Shown one piece after another: positions 9,417 to 18,430 of a DNA stretch of 64,000 nucleotides; position 1 is the stretch's first letter; every line of letters starts with the position of its first letter. Where the stretch lies: NCBI RefSeq assembly GCF_031178445.1, contig NZ_JAPSIY010000012.1, forward strand, positions 1 to 64,000. The letters run 5' to 3'. The position numbers and the translations under genes were made by a program. The DNA comes from Microbacterium sp. (GTDB lineage: Bacteria > Actinomycetota > Actinomycetes > Actinomycetales > Microbacteriaceae). The notes beneath the pieces were generated by a model. That model searched no databases. It was given only the letters and a program-made list of their open reading frames with translations, and was not told the DNA's origin.

Positions 9417-10093
9417 GTGACAACAAGGAGAACGAAGTGACCGAAACCGCTCCGGCCGAGGCTCAGGCTGAGCCGCAGCGCGAGCAGCGCGACGGCCGCC
9501 GCGGCGGCCGCGATCGCGGCCAGGGTCGCGACCGCAACTCGCGTGACCGCGGCGACAACCAGTTCCTGGAGCGCGTCGTCACCATCAACCGCGTCTCGAA
9601 GGTCGTGAAGGGTGGTCGTCGCTTCAGCTTCACCGCTCTCGTGGTCGTCGGCGACGGCAACGGTCTGGTCGGTGTCGGCTACGGAAAGGCGCGCGAGGTC
9701 CCGCTCGCGATCTCGAAGGGTGTCGAGGAGGCCAAGCGCAACTTCTTCCGCGTGCCCCGCGTCGCCTCGACGATCCCGCACCCGGTGCAGGGCGAGGCCG
9801 CTGCCGGTGTCGTGCTGCTGCGTCCGGCCGCTGCCGGTACCGGTGTCATCGCCGGTGGTCCGGTCCGCGCCGTGCTCGAGTGCGCCGGCATCCACGACGT
9901 CCTGTCGAAGTCGCTCGGCTCGTCGAACACGATCAACATCGTGCACGCGACCGTCGAGGCACTCCAGTCGCTCGAGGAGCCGCGCGCCGTCGCCGCTCGT
10001 CGTGGCCTGGACTACGACGCCGTCGTGCCGGAGATCATCATCCGCAACGAGGCGAAGGCCGCTGCCGCCGCCGCGCAGAAGGTAGGTGCCTGA
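9413..10093 (+). CDS. rpsE: 30S ribosomal protein S5
   Basis: 226 residues against 166 in E. coli. The extra N-terminal 45-50 residues are Glu/Gln then Arg/Gly/Asp-rich. The core starts near [21 protein letters not shown]5 maintains decoding fidelity and mRNA entry. The GTG start overlaps rplR and the stop overlaps rpmD. Confidence 0.96.
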   Translation: MSDNKENEVTETAPAEAQAEPQREQRDGRRGGRDRGQGRDRNSRDRGDNQFLERVVTINRVSKVVKGGRRFSFTALVVVGDGNGLVGVGYGKAREVPLAISKGVEEAKRNFFRVPRVASTIPHPVQGEAAAGVVLLRPAAAGTGVIAGGPVRAVLECAGIHDVLSKSLGSSNTINIVHATVEALQSLEEPRAVAARRGLDYDAVVPEIIIRNEAKAAAAAAQKVGA

Positions 10094-10278
10094 TGGCTGA
10101 GCGCCTCAAGGTCACGCAGATCAAGTCCAAGGTGAGTGAGAAGCAGAACCAGCGCGACACGCTGCGTTCGCTCGGCCTCAAGCGGATCGGCGACTCGGTC
10201 GTCCGGCCCGACGACGCTCAGACGCGCGGCTACGTCCGCACCGTCGCTCACCTCGTGAAGGTTGAGGAGATCGACTAA
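10093..10278 (+). CDS. rpmD: 50S ribosomal protein L30
   Basis: 61 residues from the ATG at 10093 that overlaps the rpsE stop. It contains [17 protein letters not shown], a typical L30 segment. A longer open frame back to 9880 lies inside rpsE and is rejected. It overlaps rplO by one base. Confidence 0.95.
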   Translation: MAERLKVTQIKSKVSEKQNQRDTLRSLGLKRIGDSVVRPDDAQTRGYVRTVAHLVKVEEID

Positions 10279-10862
10279 TGGCTGAGAAGAACGAAGCCGT
10301 CGAGGCCGAGAAGGCCGAGAAGAAGACCGCCGCCAAGAAGCCGGCAGCCGCCAAGGCGGCCCCGGCCAAGGCTGCGGCGAAGAAGGCGCCGGCGAAGAAG
10401 GAAGCGGATGCTCCGGCATCCCGTCCCTCCGTGCTGAAGGTGCACCACCTGCGTCCCGTCCCCGGCGCCAACACCGCGAAGACCCGTGTCGGTCGCGGTG
10501 AGGGCTCGAAGGGCAAGACCGCCGGTCGCGGCACCAAGGGCACCAAGGCCCGCAACACGGTGCGCGTCGGCTTCGAGGGTGGGCAGATGCCGCTGCACAT
10601 GCGCACCCCGAAGCTGCGCGGGTTCAAGAACCCGTTCCGCGTCGAGTACCAGGTCGTGAACCTCGCGAAGCTGGCCGAGCTCTACCCGAAGGGCGGCGAC
10701 GTCACCGTCAGCGACCTGGTCGCCAAGGGTGCCGTGCGCAAGAACGAGAAGGTCAAGGTCCTCGGCGACGGCGACATCTCGGTCAAGCTCACGGTCTCGG
10801 TCGACAAGGTCTCTGGCAGCGCCGAGCAGAAGATCGTGGCAGCCGGCGGATCCGTCAAGTGA
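10278..10862 (+). CDS. rplO: 50S ribosomal protein L15
   Basis: 194 residues. The first 50 are a Lys/Ala/Glu extension, followed by the L15 core ([20 protein letters not shown], then [19 protein letters not shown]). L15 helps late 50S assembly. The long charged N-terminal tail is unusual against the E. coli protein of 144 residues. A terminator follows before secY. Confidence 0.96.
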   Translation: MAEKNEAVEAEKAEKKTAAKKPAAAKAAPAKAAAKKAPAKKEADAPASRPSVLKVHHLRPVPGANTAKTRVGRGEGSKGKTAGRGTKGTKARNTVRVGFEGGQMPLHMRTPKLRGFKNPFRVEYQVVNLAKLAELYPKGGDVTVSDLVAKGAVRKNEKVKVLGDGDISVKLTVSVDKVSGSAEQKIVAAGGSVK

Positions 10863-10880
10863 TCCGCAGGTGACATGCGC

Positions 10881-10913
10881 CAGGAGGGGTCGGAGATTCT
10901 CCGGCCCCTCCTG
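10881..10913 (+). terminator. Terminator between rplO and secY
   Basis: A 14-bp stem with one wobble pair (10881-10894 with 10900-10913). A second perfect 8-bp hairpin (10932-10951) lies in the following secY leader. secY is therefore probably expressed partly from its own start. Confidence 0.7.
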
Positions 10914-10975
10914 TGCGTTACCCTGGACTTTCGGCCGTCCGTCGACGGCCGGATTCCCTTTCAGGAGGAACGCCC

Positions 10976-12301
10976 TTGTTTAGCGCCATCGCGCGAATCT
11001 TCCGCACGCCAGACCTGCGGCAGAAGATCCTTTTCACCATCGGAATCATCGCCCTCTATCGCCTGGGGTCGAATGTCCCCGCTCCGTTCGTGCATTTCCC
11101 GAACGTCGAGCAGTGCCTCGCGGCGAACGCCGGCACCGAGGGCCTCCTGGGGCTCGTCAACCTCTTCTCCGGTGGCGCCCTGCTGCAGCTGTCGATCTTC
11201 GCGCTCGGGGTCATGCCCTACATCACCGCGACGATCATCACCCAGCTGCTGCGCGTGGTCATCCCGCACTTCGAGACCCTTCACAAGGAGGGCCAGGCCG
11301 GGCAGGCGAAGCTCACGCAGTACACCCGCTACCTGACGATCGCTCTCGCGCTGCTGCAGTCGACCACGCTGGTCACCGTGGCGCGTACCGGCCAGCTCTT
11401 CGGCACCACCGACGTCGCCGCGTGCCAGAACCTGCTGACGAACGACGTGTGGTGGGCGCAGCTGCTCATCATCATCGCGATGACCGCAGGCACCGGACTG
11501 ATCATGTGGTTCGCCGAGATGGTCACCGAGCGAGGCATCGGCAACGGCATGTCCCTGCTGATCTTCACCTCGATCGCAGCCACCTTCCCCGCAGCGATGT
11601 GGGGCATCTGGGAGGCACGTGGCTTCGAGACGTTCCTGATGGTGCTCATCATCGGCATCATCGTGATGGGCCTCGTCGTGTTCGTCGAGCAGTCCCAGCG
11701 ACGCGTGCCGGTGCAGTACGCCAAGCGCATGGTAGGCAGGCGCACCTACGGCGGCACGAACACCTACATCCCGATCAAGGTGAACATGGCGGGCGTGATC
11801 CCGATCATCTTCGCCTCGTCGCTGCTATACATCCCGATGCTGGTCGCGCAGTTCAACACGCCCACCGACGGCGTGACTGAGCCGCCGGCATGGGTGGTCT
11901 GGGTCTCGACCTACTTCACCACCGGCGATCACCCGCTGTACATGGCGGTGTACTTCCTGCTGATCATCGGATTCACGTACTTCTACGTCGCGATCACCTT
12001 CAACCCCGTCGAGGTCGCCGACAACATGAAGAAGTACGGCGGGTTCATTCCCGGCATCCGTGCGGGCCGCCCCACGGCCGAGTACCTCGACTACGTCATC
12101 ACCCGCATCACGTTCCCCGGTTCGCTGTATCTCGGCATCGTCGCGCTGATCCCGCTGGTCGCGCTGGCGACCGTGCAGGCCAACCAGAACTTCCCGTTCG
12201 GCGGCGCCTCGATCCTGATCATCGTCGGCGTCGGCCTCGAGACCGTCAAGCAGATCGACGCGCAGCTGCAGCAGCGCCACTACGAAGGGCTCCTCCGATG
12301 A
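10976..12301 (+). CDS. secY: Protein translocase subunit SecY
   Basis: 441 residues from a TTG at 10976, chosen because AGGAGGA sits seven bases upstream and SecY homology starts there (MFSAIARIFRTPDLRQKILF). An in-frame GTG at 10913 falls in the terminator. Ten hydrophobic segments are expected; conserved parts seen include GIGNGMSLLIF, VPVQYAKRMVG and NPVEVADNMKKYGGFIPGIR. SecY forms the membrane channel for Sec export together with SecE, encoded here at 58.4 kb. The stop overlaps adk by four bases. Confidence 0.96.
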   Translation: MFSAIARIFRTPDLRQKILFTIGIIALYRLGSNVPAPFVHFPNVEQCLAANAGTEGLLGLVNLFSGGALLQLSIFALGVMPYITATIITQLLRVVIPHFETLHKEGQAGQAKLTQYTRYLTIALALLQSTTLVTVARTGQLFGTTDVAACQNLLTNDVWWAQLLIIIAMTAGTGLIMWFAEMVTERGIGNGMSLLIFTSIAATFPAAMWGIWEARGFETFLMVLIIGIIVMGLVVFVEQSQRRVPVQYAKRMVGRRTYGGTNTYIPIKVNMAGVIPIIFASSLLYIPMLVAQFNTPTDGVTEPPAWVVWVSTYFTTGDHPLYMAVYFLLIIGFTYFYVAITFNPVEVADNMKKYGGFIPGIRAGRPTAEYLDYVITRITFPGSLYLGIVALIPLVALATVQANQNFPFGGASILIIVGVGLETVKQIDAQLQQRHYEGLLR

Positions 12302-12897
12302 CCGCATCCGCACGTCTGCTGATCGTCGGCCCGCAGGGCTCGGGCAAGGGCACTCAGGGCGTCCGCGTCGCAGAGGCCTTCGGCATCCCCGTTGTCTCCA
12401 CCGGCGACATGTTCCGCGCGAACATCAAGCAGGGCACCGAGCTCGGCAAGAAGGTCACCGCCATCCTCGATGCGGGCGACCTGGTTCCCGACGAGCTGAC
12501 CGGCGAGATCGTGCGCGACCGACTTTCGCAGGAGGACGCGGCCAATGGCTTCCTGCTCGACGGCTACCCCCGCAACACGGCTCAGGTGTCGCACCTCGAT
12601 GCGTTCCTCGAGGAGCGCGGCGAGTCGCTCGACGCGGTCATCCTGCTGGATGTGCCGCGCGAGGAGAGCCTTGAGCGCCTGAGGCTGCGCGCCATCGAGC
12701 AGGGGCGCTCCGACGACACCGACGAGGCGATCGCGCACCGGCTCGACATCTACGAGCACGAGACAGCGCCGATCATCGAGGTCTACCAGGAGCGTGGCAT
12801 CGTCGATCGGATCGACGGCGTCGGGTCGCTCGACGAGATCACCGAGCGCATCTCGGCCGCGCTGAGCGCGCGCGGCGTGGGCCAGCAGCTCGTCTGA
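12298..12897 (+). CDS. adk: Adenylate kinase
   Basis: 199 residues. The P-loop GPQGSGKGT is at residues 11-19 and the AMP-binding region STGDMFRANI is near residue 38. DGYPRNTAQ supplies a conserved arginine. The LID is the short form (EQGRSDDTDEA) without zinc cysteines. It interconverts ATP + AMP and 2 ADP. Start by the ATGA overlap with secY; the longer open frame upstream is inside secY. Confidence 0.96.
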   Translation: MTASARLLIVGPQGSGKGTQGVRVAEAFGIPVVSTGDMFRANIKQGTELGKKVTAILDAGDLVPDELTGEIVRDRLSQEDAANGFLLDGYPRNTAQVSHLDAFLEERGESLDAVILLDVPREESLERLRLRAIEQGRSDDTDEAIAHRLDIYEHETAPIIEVYQERGIVDRIDGVGSLDEITERISAALSARGVGQQLV

Positions 12898-12904
12898 GCC
12901 AGTC

Positions 12905-13753
12905 GTGTTCCGCAAGTCGATCTACAAGACACCAGCGCAGCTGCGCGCGATGGTGGAGCCGGGGCTGATCACCGCGGCGGCGCTGGATGCTGTTCGTGCT
13001 CTGGTGCGCCCCGGCATCACGACGGCGGAGCTGGATGCAGCGGCCGAGCGCGTGATGCTCGATCGCGGCGCGGAGCCGAACTTCAAGCTCGTGCGGGGCT
13101 ACCACCACACCACCTGCATCTCGGTGAACGAGCAGGTGGTGCACGGCATCCCCGGCGACCTGGTGCTGCAGGCCGGCGACATCGTGTCGATCGACTGCGG
13201 CGCGCAGTTCCAGGGATGGAACGGCGACAGCGCGATCACCATCGTGGTACCGGATGCAGCGCGGCCGGATCTGGTCGCGCGGCGCGAAGAGCTCTCGCGT
13301 GTCACTCAGGGGTCGATGTGGGCGGGCATCGCCGCGATGGCGACCGCATCGCACATCGGCGAGATCGGTGAGGCGATTCAGGAGTACATCGAGGCGCAGG
13401 GCGTCTCGGAGGTGTCGGGGGAGACCTACGGCATCCTGCGCGAGTACGTCGGGCACGGCATCGGACGCAAGATGCACGAGGCGCCGAGCGTGTTCAACTA
13501 CCGCACACCCGATGCGGGCGCCGAGGTGCGACCCGGCCTGGTGCTGGCCATCGAGCCGATGGTCACCGCCGGGGGCGAGTCGACCTTCGTGGAGGACGAC
13601 GACTGGACCGTGTCGACCACCGACGGCACGGACGGCTCGCACTGGGAGCACAGCGTCGCCCGTCACGCCGGCGGCATCTGGGTGCTCACCGCCCCCGACG
13701 GCGGCGCTGCAGGCCTCGCCCCGTTCGGCGTGACCCCGGTTCCGATCGCGTAG
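12905..13753 (+). CDS. map: Methionine aminopeptidase, type I
   Basis: 282 residues from GTG. Metal ligands are visible as D97 (SIDCGA), D108 (WNGDSA), H184 (VGHGIGRKMHE), E217 (AIEPM) and E249 (WEHSV), with the substrate His at H80 (VVHGIPGD). It removes the initiator Met from nascent proteins. The C-terminus is about 25 residues longer than the usual type I enzyme. It follows adk by seven bases in the secY-adk-map order. Confidence 0.96.
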   Translation: MFRKSIYKTPAQLRAMVEPGLITAAALDAVRALVRPGITTAELDAAAERVMLDRGAEPNFKLVRGYHHTTCISVNEQVVHGIPGDLVLQAGDIVSIDCGAQFQGWNGDSAITIVVPDAARPDLVARREELSRVTQGSMWAGIAAMATASHIGEIGEAIQEYIEAQGVSEVSGETYGILREYVGHGIGRKMHEAPSVFNYRTPDAGAEVRPGLVLAIEPMVTAGGESTFVEDDDWTVSTTDGTDGSHWEHSVARHAGGIWVLTAPDGGAAGLAPFGVTPVPIA

Positions 13754-13778
13754 CGCCGCACGCCCCCACCCCTAACCG

Positions 13779-13845
13779 CGAGAATTGCGTTGCCGGGTGA
13801 GACGGCTGCTGCCAGGGCAATTTTCGACGCGCAAAGCAATTCTCG
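13779..13845. repeat. 67-bp inverted-repeat element, copy 1
   Basis: Bounded by the perfect 10-bp inverted ends CGAGAATTGC (13779-13788) and GCAATTCTCG (13836-13845), with an internal degenerate GCAATTTTCG at 13817. A second copy of exactly the same length lies at 14932-14998. The interiors align without gaps at roughly 27 of 47 positions. Together they bracket the AbiEi-nuclease gene. Confidence 0.8.
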
Positions 13846-13946
13846 AGGCGTGAAGTGGAGCGCGGACTCACCCTCCACAAGCGAAGGATGCGTGGTGGGG
13901 CTGTGGAGAGCCGCAGAACGGCTGCGGGAGCACGCAAGCTGGGCGG

Positions 13947-14930
13947 ATGCCGCTTCTCCTTTCCGATCGCGCACGCGTGTCGTCGCCGTTGCCGCTGTAC
14001 CGCTTCGACGAACTCAGGATGCTGGGCATCCACCCGCGAGCGGCCGAGTGGATGCGGCTGCGCAAAGGTGTGTATGTGGCGCGGAGCGAGTTCGCGAAGC
14101 TCGAGCCGTGGCTGCGCTACACGGTCCGCGTGCATGCGTTCGTGCTGACGAACCCCACGGCGATCCTCTGCCTGGAATCAGCGGCGGTGGTCCATGGCAT
14201 CCCCTTGTTCGGCGAGACCAAGGACATCCACGTCTTCGAACCCGACGGCAAGAGCACGACCCGCAACGGCGACGTCTGCTTTCACACCAGTGCGGATCCA
14301 CGGGTGATCGAGAGGGTCAGTGGGATCTGGGCCACGTCGATCCCTGACACCGTGTCGGATCTCGCGCGGGTCCTGCCTCCGGCGAAGGCACTGGCGGCGG
14401 CGGATGCCGCGATCTCCCCGGCGCAAGGCGGCGCCTTCACCATCGACGAACTGCGCTCCCGCGGCTCACATCAGCAGAATCGGCGTGGCGTACGCATGCG
14501 TGAGTGGGTGTGGGAGCACGCCGACGGACGCTCGGAGTCACCGGGAGAGAGCGTGAGCCGGGCGGTCATCCTCTGGTCGGGGTTCGAGACTCCGGAACTC
14601 CAGCGCGAGTTCCGCTACGAGAGTGTCGTCGACAGGACGGACTTCTTCTTCGCGTCGTGCGGCGTGGTGGGGGAGTCAGACGGGTGGGGAAAGTACGACC
14701 TGTCGGATCCGGAAGCCGCCGAGCAGCACCTGCGCCGCGAGAAGATCCGGGAAGATCGGCTGCGACGCAACGGAAATCCGATGGCCCGCTGGACGGCGAG
14801 CGACGCATGGAAGATCGATCCGCTGTGCGGAGCGCTCCTTCAGGCGGGCGTGCGGCGGGTGGAGCATCCACACGCCGCGTTCCTGGCGTCGCTTCACCGC
14901 AGCCCACGAGAACTGCGCCGCCTGCGGTGA
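13947..14930 (+). CDS. AbiEi-like wHTH protein with C-terminal Vsr/DUF559-type PD-(D/E)XK nuclease domain
   Basis: 327 residues. The N-terminal 60 residues resemble the AbiEi/type IV antitoxin winged helix (LRKGVYV turn). The middle contains TNPTAILCLESAAVVHGIPL, typical of this actinobacterial family. The C-terminus has the PD-(D/E)XK pattern: E201 (SPGESVSRA), D232 (RTDFFF), E243-x-D-G-x-x-K249 in GESDGWGKY. This is the layout of a Vsr-like endonuclease. No AbiEii nucleotidyltransferase partner is nearby. Two 67-bp repeats flank it inside the otherwise conserved map-infA interval, suggesting insertion. The start is uncertain because the ribosome binding site is weak. DNA repair, defence or selfish function are all open. 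Confidence 0.7.
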   Translation: MPLLLSDRARVSSPLPLYRFDELRMLGIHPRAAEWMRLRKGVYVARSEFAKLEPWLRYTVRVHAFVLTNPTAILCLESAAVVHGIPLFGETKDIHVFEPDGKSTTRNGDVCFHTSADPRVIERVSGIWATSIPDTVSDLARVLPPAKALAAADAAISPAQGGAFTIDELRSRGSHQQNRRGVRMREWVWEHADGRSESPGESVSRAVILWSGFETPELQREFRYESVVDRTDFFFASCGVVGESDGWGKYDLSDPEAAEQHLRREKIREDRLRRNGNPMARWTASDAWKIDPLCGALLQAGVRRVEHPHAAFLASLHRSPRELRRLR

Positions 14931-14931
14931 T

Positions 14932-14998
14932 CGAGAATTGCCTTGCGCACTGAGGAGGATGTTGGCAACGCCAGTTCCGCGCGGCGAGGCAATTCTCG
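14932..14998. repeat. 67-bp inverted-repeat element, copy 2
   Basis: It has the same 10-bp inverted ends as the copy at 13779, CGAGAATTGC (14932-14941) and GCAATTCTCG (14989-14998), and the same total length. It begins one base after the TGA of the AbiEi-nuclease gene. Confidence 0.8.
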
Positions 14999-15098
14999 CG
15001 AGAGGGGGGCGGCGGATGCTGCGCAGCGGCTCACATGACAGGCATAGCGAAAGCACGTCAGAATAGGGCGATTGCTTTCTGTACAGAACGGATACTCC

Positions 15099-15764
15099 AT
15101 GGCTGCGGCAGCACAGCGCAAGAACAACTGGTTCGCGATCGGCATCTCGATCGCCGTCGTCGTGGTGCTCGTCGCCCTCGGCGCGGTCGTCGTCTACCTG
15201 AACAACCAGGCCAACGACGCGGGCCCCGCTCCCAAGGGAGACATCATCAACTCCGAGACCGGCGCGATCAGCTTCGGCGACGGCGATGACACCGTCGCGG
15301 TCTACGTCGACTTCATGTGCCCGATCTGCAACGACTTCGAGCAGCAGTACGGTGAGGCGCTGCAGCAGGCGGCTGAGGACGGCAAGATCACCCTCGAGTA
15401 CCACCCGATCTCGATCCTCGACCGCTTCTCGCAGGGCACCGAGTACTCCTCCCGGTCTGCGGGGGCCGTCTTCTGCGTCGCGGAGGACGCGCCCGACAAG
15501 ACACTCAAGTACATGGAGTCCCTGTTCACGAACCAGCCCGCCGAGAACACCTCGGGTCTGACCGACGATCAGCTGGCCGACTATGCCAAGGAGGTCGGCG
15601 CCGACGGCGCGGCTTCCTGCATCGCAGACGGCACGTACAGCAAGTGGGGCGTCGCGCAGGCGAAGCAGCACGAGATCGCCGGCACGCCGACCGTCGAGGT
15701 CAACGGCAAGCGCCTCGACCTGCAGAAGGGCGAGCTCCAGGAGATGCTCGACGTCATCAGCTGA
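15099..15764 (+). CDS. Membrane-anchored DsbA-like thiol-disulfide oxidoreductase
   Basis: 221 residues from the ATG at 15099 (an in-frame TTG at 15072 would add nine). A single membrane anchor spans residues 11-33, then an extracytoplasmic thioredoxin-like domain with the C74-P-I-C77 active site (FMCPICNDF) and cis-Pro loop GTPTVE near 197. Two further cysteines (126, 174) may form a structural disulfide. It resembles the Thioredoxin_4 group, expected to form or isomerise disulfides in exported proteins. It sits between map and infA. Confidence 0.85.
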   Translation: MAAAAQRKNNWFAIGISIAVVVVLVALGAVVVYLNNQANDAGPAPKGDIINSETGAISFGDGDDTVAVYVDFMCPICNDFEQQYGEALQQAAEDGKITLEYHPISILDRFSQGTEYSSRSAGAVFCVAEDAPDKTLKYMESLFTNQPAENTSGLTDDQLADYAKEVGADGAASCIADGTYSKWGVAQAKQHEIAGTPTVEVNGKRLDLQKGELQEMLDVIS

Positions 15765-15770
15765 CCCGAG

Positions 15771-15799
15771 TTGCCGGGAGCGCCCGGACGGTCTAACAT
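15771..15799 (+). promoter_or_regulatory. Putative infA promoter
   Basis: TTGCCG (15771-15776), 17-bp spacer, TAACAT (15794-15799). Transcription would start about 100 bases before infA and serve infA-rpmJ and possibly the alpha operon. Confidence 0.5.
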
Positions 15800-15905
15800 A
15801 GATCTTTGGTGCCTTGCGCCTTTTCTCGGCGTGTCCGAACAAGCCCGGCACCACCATCACCCATCCACCGCAGATCGACCGGTCTGCAGAAGCGTCAGCG
15901 AGGCT

Positions 15906-16127
15906 ATGGCTAAGAAAGACGGTGTCATCGAGATCGAGGGCGTCGTGTCCGAGGCGCTGCCCAACGCGATGTTCCGCGTTGAGCTCACCAACGGACACAA
16001 GGTCCTGGCGACGATCTCCGGAAAGATGCGGCAGAACTACATCCGCATCATCCCCGAGGACCGCGTGGTCGTGGAGCTGAGCCCCTACGACCTGACACGC
16101 GGACGCATCGTCTACCGCTACCGCTGA
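15906..16127 (+). CDS. infA: Translation initiation factor IF-1
   Basis: 73 residues, full IF-1 length and sequence type, beginning [20 protein letters not shown] and ending [15 protein letters not shown]. It is an OB-fold protein that binds the 30S A site during initiation. The ATG at 15906 is chosen from homology; the frame stays open upstream to 15771 over non-coding promoter sequence. Confidence 0.97.
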   Translation: MAKKDGVIEIEGVVSEALPNAMFRVELTNGHKVLATISGKMRQNYIRIIPEDRVVVELSPYDLTRGRIVYRYR

Positions 16128-16191
16128 TCGGTCGAGAAGTAACACCCCAGACGTCCGCGTCTGCCCGGTGAAGACAGCGAACAGGAAAATC

Positions 16192-16308
16192 ATGAAGGTC
16201 AACCCCAGCGTCAAGCCCATCTGCGACCACTGCCGCGTGATCCGTCGTCACGGTCGCGTCATGGTGATCTGCAAGAGCAACCCGCGCCACAAGCAGCGCC
16301 AGGGCTGA
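16192..16308 (+). CDS. rpmJ: 50S ribosomal protein L36 (zinc-binding form)
   Basis: 38 residues beginning [20 protein letters not shown]. Zinc ligands C11, C14, C27 and H33 are all present, so this is the C+ type. An ACAGGAAAA site precedes the ATG. L36 stabilises 23S rRNA near the L7/L12 stalk base. It lies between infA and rpsM as usual. Confidence 0.96.
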   Translation: MKVNPSVKPICDHCRVIRRHGRVMVICKSNPRHKQRQG

Positions 16309-16315
16309 GCCCGGG

Positions 16316-16350
16316 GCCGGATCGGCAGCCTTCGCAGCATCCGATCCGGC
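16316..16350 (+). terminator. Hairpin between rpmJ and rpsM
   Basis: A perfect 10-bp stem (16316-16325 with 16341-16350). It may be a terminator or an attenuator in the 166-base leader before rpsM. CACAACTCAA follows at 16356. Confidence 0.55.
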
Positions 16351-16474
16351 ATCTGCACAACTCAATATCGAATGACAGGCAGCATCGGAACCCGCTCAGG
16401 CGGGGGACACCTCGGGGCGGAGGCCCGAGACCGGATGCTGCTCCACACCTCCACCAACACTCCAGGAGAACCGC

Positions 16475-16849
16475 ATGGCACGTCTTGCCGGCGTTGACAT
16501 CCCGCGCGACAAGCGCGTGGTGATCGCCCTCACGTACATCTACGGCATCGGCCGCACCCGTTCCGTCGAGATCCTCAAGGCGACCGAGATCGACGAGTCG
16601 ATCCGCGTCAAGGACCTCAGCGACGAGCAGCTCATCGCACTGCGCGACCACATCGAGGGCAACTACAAGGTGGAGGGTGACCTGCGCCGCGAGGTTGCCG
16701 CAGACATCCGCCGCAAGGTCGAGATCGGCTCCTACGAGGGCCTCCGTCACCGTCGTGGCCTGCCGGTCCGCGGTCAGCGCACCAAGACGAACGCGCGTAC
16801 CCGCAAGGGCCCGAAGCGCACCGTCGCCGGCAAGAAGAAGGCCCGCTAA
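16475..16849 (+). CDS. rpsM: 30S ribosomal protein S13
   Basis: 124 residues beginning [20 protein letters not shown], with [19 protein letters not shown] near the C-terminus, both typical of S13. It contacts the P-site tRNA and bridges to the 50S. A CAGGAGAA site precedes the ATG. Confidence 0.97.
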   Translation: MARLAGVDIPRDKRVVIALTYIYGIGRTRSVEILKATEIDESIRVKDLSDEQLIALRDHIEGNYKVEGDLRREVAADIRRKVEIGSYEGLRHRRGLPVRGQRTKTNARTRKGPKRTVAGKKKAR

Positions 16850-16876
16850 GCGGCCAGGGAATAGGAGAACACTTTC

Positions 16877-17275
16877 ATGGCTGCACCCAAGGCCGCCGCG
16901 CGCAAGCCGCGCCGCAAGGACAAGAAGAACATCGCGCTGGGCCAGGCCCACATCAAGTCGACGTTCAACAACACCATCGTCTCGATCACCGACCCGTCCG
17001 GCGCTGTCATCAGCTGGGCATCGTCGGGTGGCGTGGGCTTCAAGGGCTCGCGCAAGTCGACGCCGTACGCCGCCGGCATGGCAGCGGAGTCCGCTGCCCG
17101 CCAGGCCGCGGAGCACGGCGTCAAGAAGGTCGACGTGTTCGTGAAGGGCCCGGGCTCGGGCCGCGAGACCGCGATCCGCTCGCTTCAGGCCGCCGGCCTC
17201 GAGGTCGGCTCGATCCAGGACGTGACGCCGCAGGCTCACAACGGCTGCCGTCCGCCGAAGCGTCGCCGCGTCTGA
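16877..17275 (+). CDS. rpsK: 30S ribosomal protein S11
   Basis: 132 residues. Typical segments are [20 protein letters not shown] and the C-terminus [18 protein letters not shown]11 forms the 30S platform with S18. rpsD, often the next gene, is absent. Confidence 0.97.
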   Translation: MAAPKAAARKPRRKDKKNIALGQAHIKSTFNNTIVSITDPSGAVISWASSGGVGFKGSRKSTPYAAGMAAESAARQAAEHGVKKVDVFVKGPGSGRETAIRSLQAAGLEVGSIQDVTPQAHNGCRPPKRRRV

Positions 17276-17281
17276 TTTCGT

Positions 17282-17331
17282 GCGGCGAGGCGCGCTCGGG
17301 ACCCGCTGAGGGACCCGGCGCGCCTTGCCGC
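17282..17331 (+). terminator. Strong hairpin after rpsK, at the usual rpsD site
   Basis: A 14-bp stem with one wobble pair (17282-17295 with 17318-17331), beginning six bases after the rpsK stop. The rpoA leader follows and repeats the CACAACTCAA motif at 17343. Confidence 0.65.
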
Positions 17332-17405
17332 CCGCAGATTTCCACAACTCAAGACCTCACCCAACACATGTCATATAGCGGGCATGTGATCGAAAGGAAC
17401 ACATA

Positions 17406-18395
17406 GTGCTCATCGCACAGCGTCCCACTCTCACCGAGGAAAAGATCTCCGAGAACCGCAGCCGGTTCGTCATCGAGCCGCTCGAGCCCGGCTTCGGATA
17501 CACGATCGGCAACGCGCTGCGCCGCAGCCTGCTGTCGTCGATCCCCGGCGCCGCGGTCACCACCATTCGCATCGACGGCGTGCTGCATGAGTTCAGCACG
17601 ATCCCCGGTGTGAAGGAGGACGTCACCGAGATCATCCTCAACATCAAGCAGCTGGTCGTCTCCAGCGAGCGTGACGAGCCCATCACCGCCTACCTGCGCA
17701 AGACGGGTGCAGGCGAGGTCACCGCCGCCGACATCTCCGCTCCGGCGGGTGTCGAGGTGCACAACCCCGACCTGGTCATCGCGACGCTCAACGACACTGC
17801 GCGCTTCGAGCTCGAGCTCACCATCGAGCGCGGCCGCGGCTACGTGTCGGCTTCGCAGAACCGCAACGAGTACGCCGAGGCCGGTCAGATCCCGGTCGAC
17901 TCGATCTACTCGCCGGTGCTGAAGGTCAGCTACCGCGTCGACGCCACCCGTGCGGGCGAGCGCACCGACTTCGACAAGCTCGTCCTCGACGTCGAGACGA
18001 AGTCGGCAATCAGCCCCCGCGACGCCGTCGCATCGGCTGCGAAGACCCTCACCGAGCTGTTCGGCCTCGCACGCGAGCTGAACGTCGAGGCGGAGGGCAT
18101 CGAGATCGGTCCCGCACCCGTCGAGGCCGTGCTCTCCAGCGAGCTCTCCATGCCGATCGAGGACCTCGATCTGTCGGTGCGCTCGTACAACTGCCTCAAG
18201 CGTGAGGGCATCAACACCGTCGCGGAGCTGGTCGCCCTCTCCGAGACGCAGCTGATGAACATCCGCAATTTCGGACAGAAGTCGGTCGACGAGGTGCGCG
18301 ACAAGCTCGTCTCGCTCGGTCTGTCGCTGAAGGATTCGGTGCCCGGTTTCGACGGCGCCCACTTCTACAGCGCAGGCGAAGACGAGTCCTTCTGA
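17406..18395 (+). CDS. rpoA: RNA polymerase subunit alpha
   Basis: 329 residues from GTG at 17406, preceded by GAAAGGAA. The N-terminal assembly domain shows [19 protein letters not shown]; the C-terminal DNA/activator-binding domain shows [20 protein letters not shown] and [14 protein letters not shown]. It dimerises to nucleate RNA polymerase. It stays next to rplQ, as in other alpha operons. Confidence 0.97.
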   Translation: MLIAQRPTLTEEKISENRSRFVIEPLEPGFGYTIGNALRRSLLSSIPGAAVTTIRIDGVLHEFSTIPGVKEDVTEIILNIKQLVVSSERDEPITAYLRKTGAGEVTAADISAPAGVEVHNPDLVIATLNDTARFELELTIERGRGYVSASQNRNEYAEAGQIPVDSIYSPVLKVSYRVDATRAGERTDFDKLVLDVETKSAISPRDAVASAAKTLTELFGLARELNVEAEGIEIGPAPVEAVLSSELSMPIEDLDLSVRSYNCLKREGINTVAELVALSETQLMNIRNFGQKSVDEVRDKLVSLGLSLKDSVPGFDGAHFYSAGEDESF

Positions 18396-18430
18396 AACCC
18401 GACCTCTTTCTGACCAGGAGCTAGACGATT

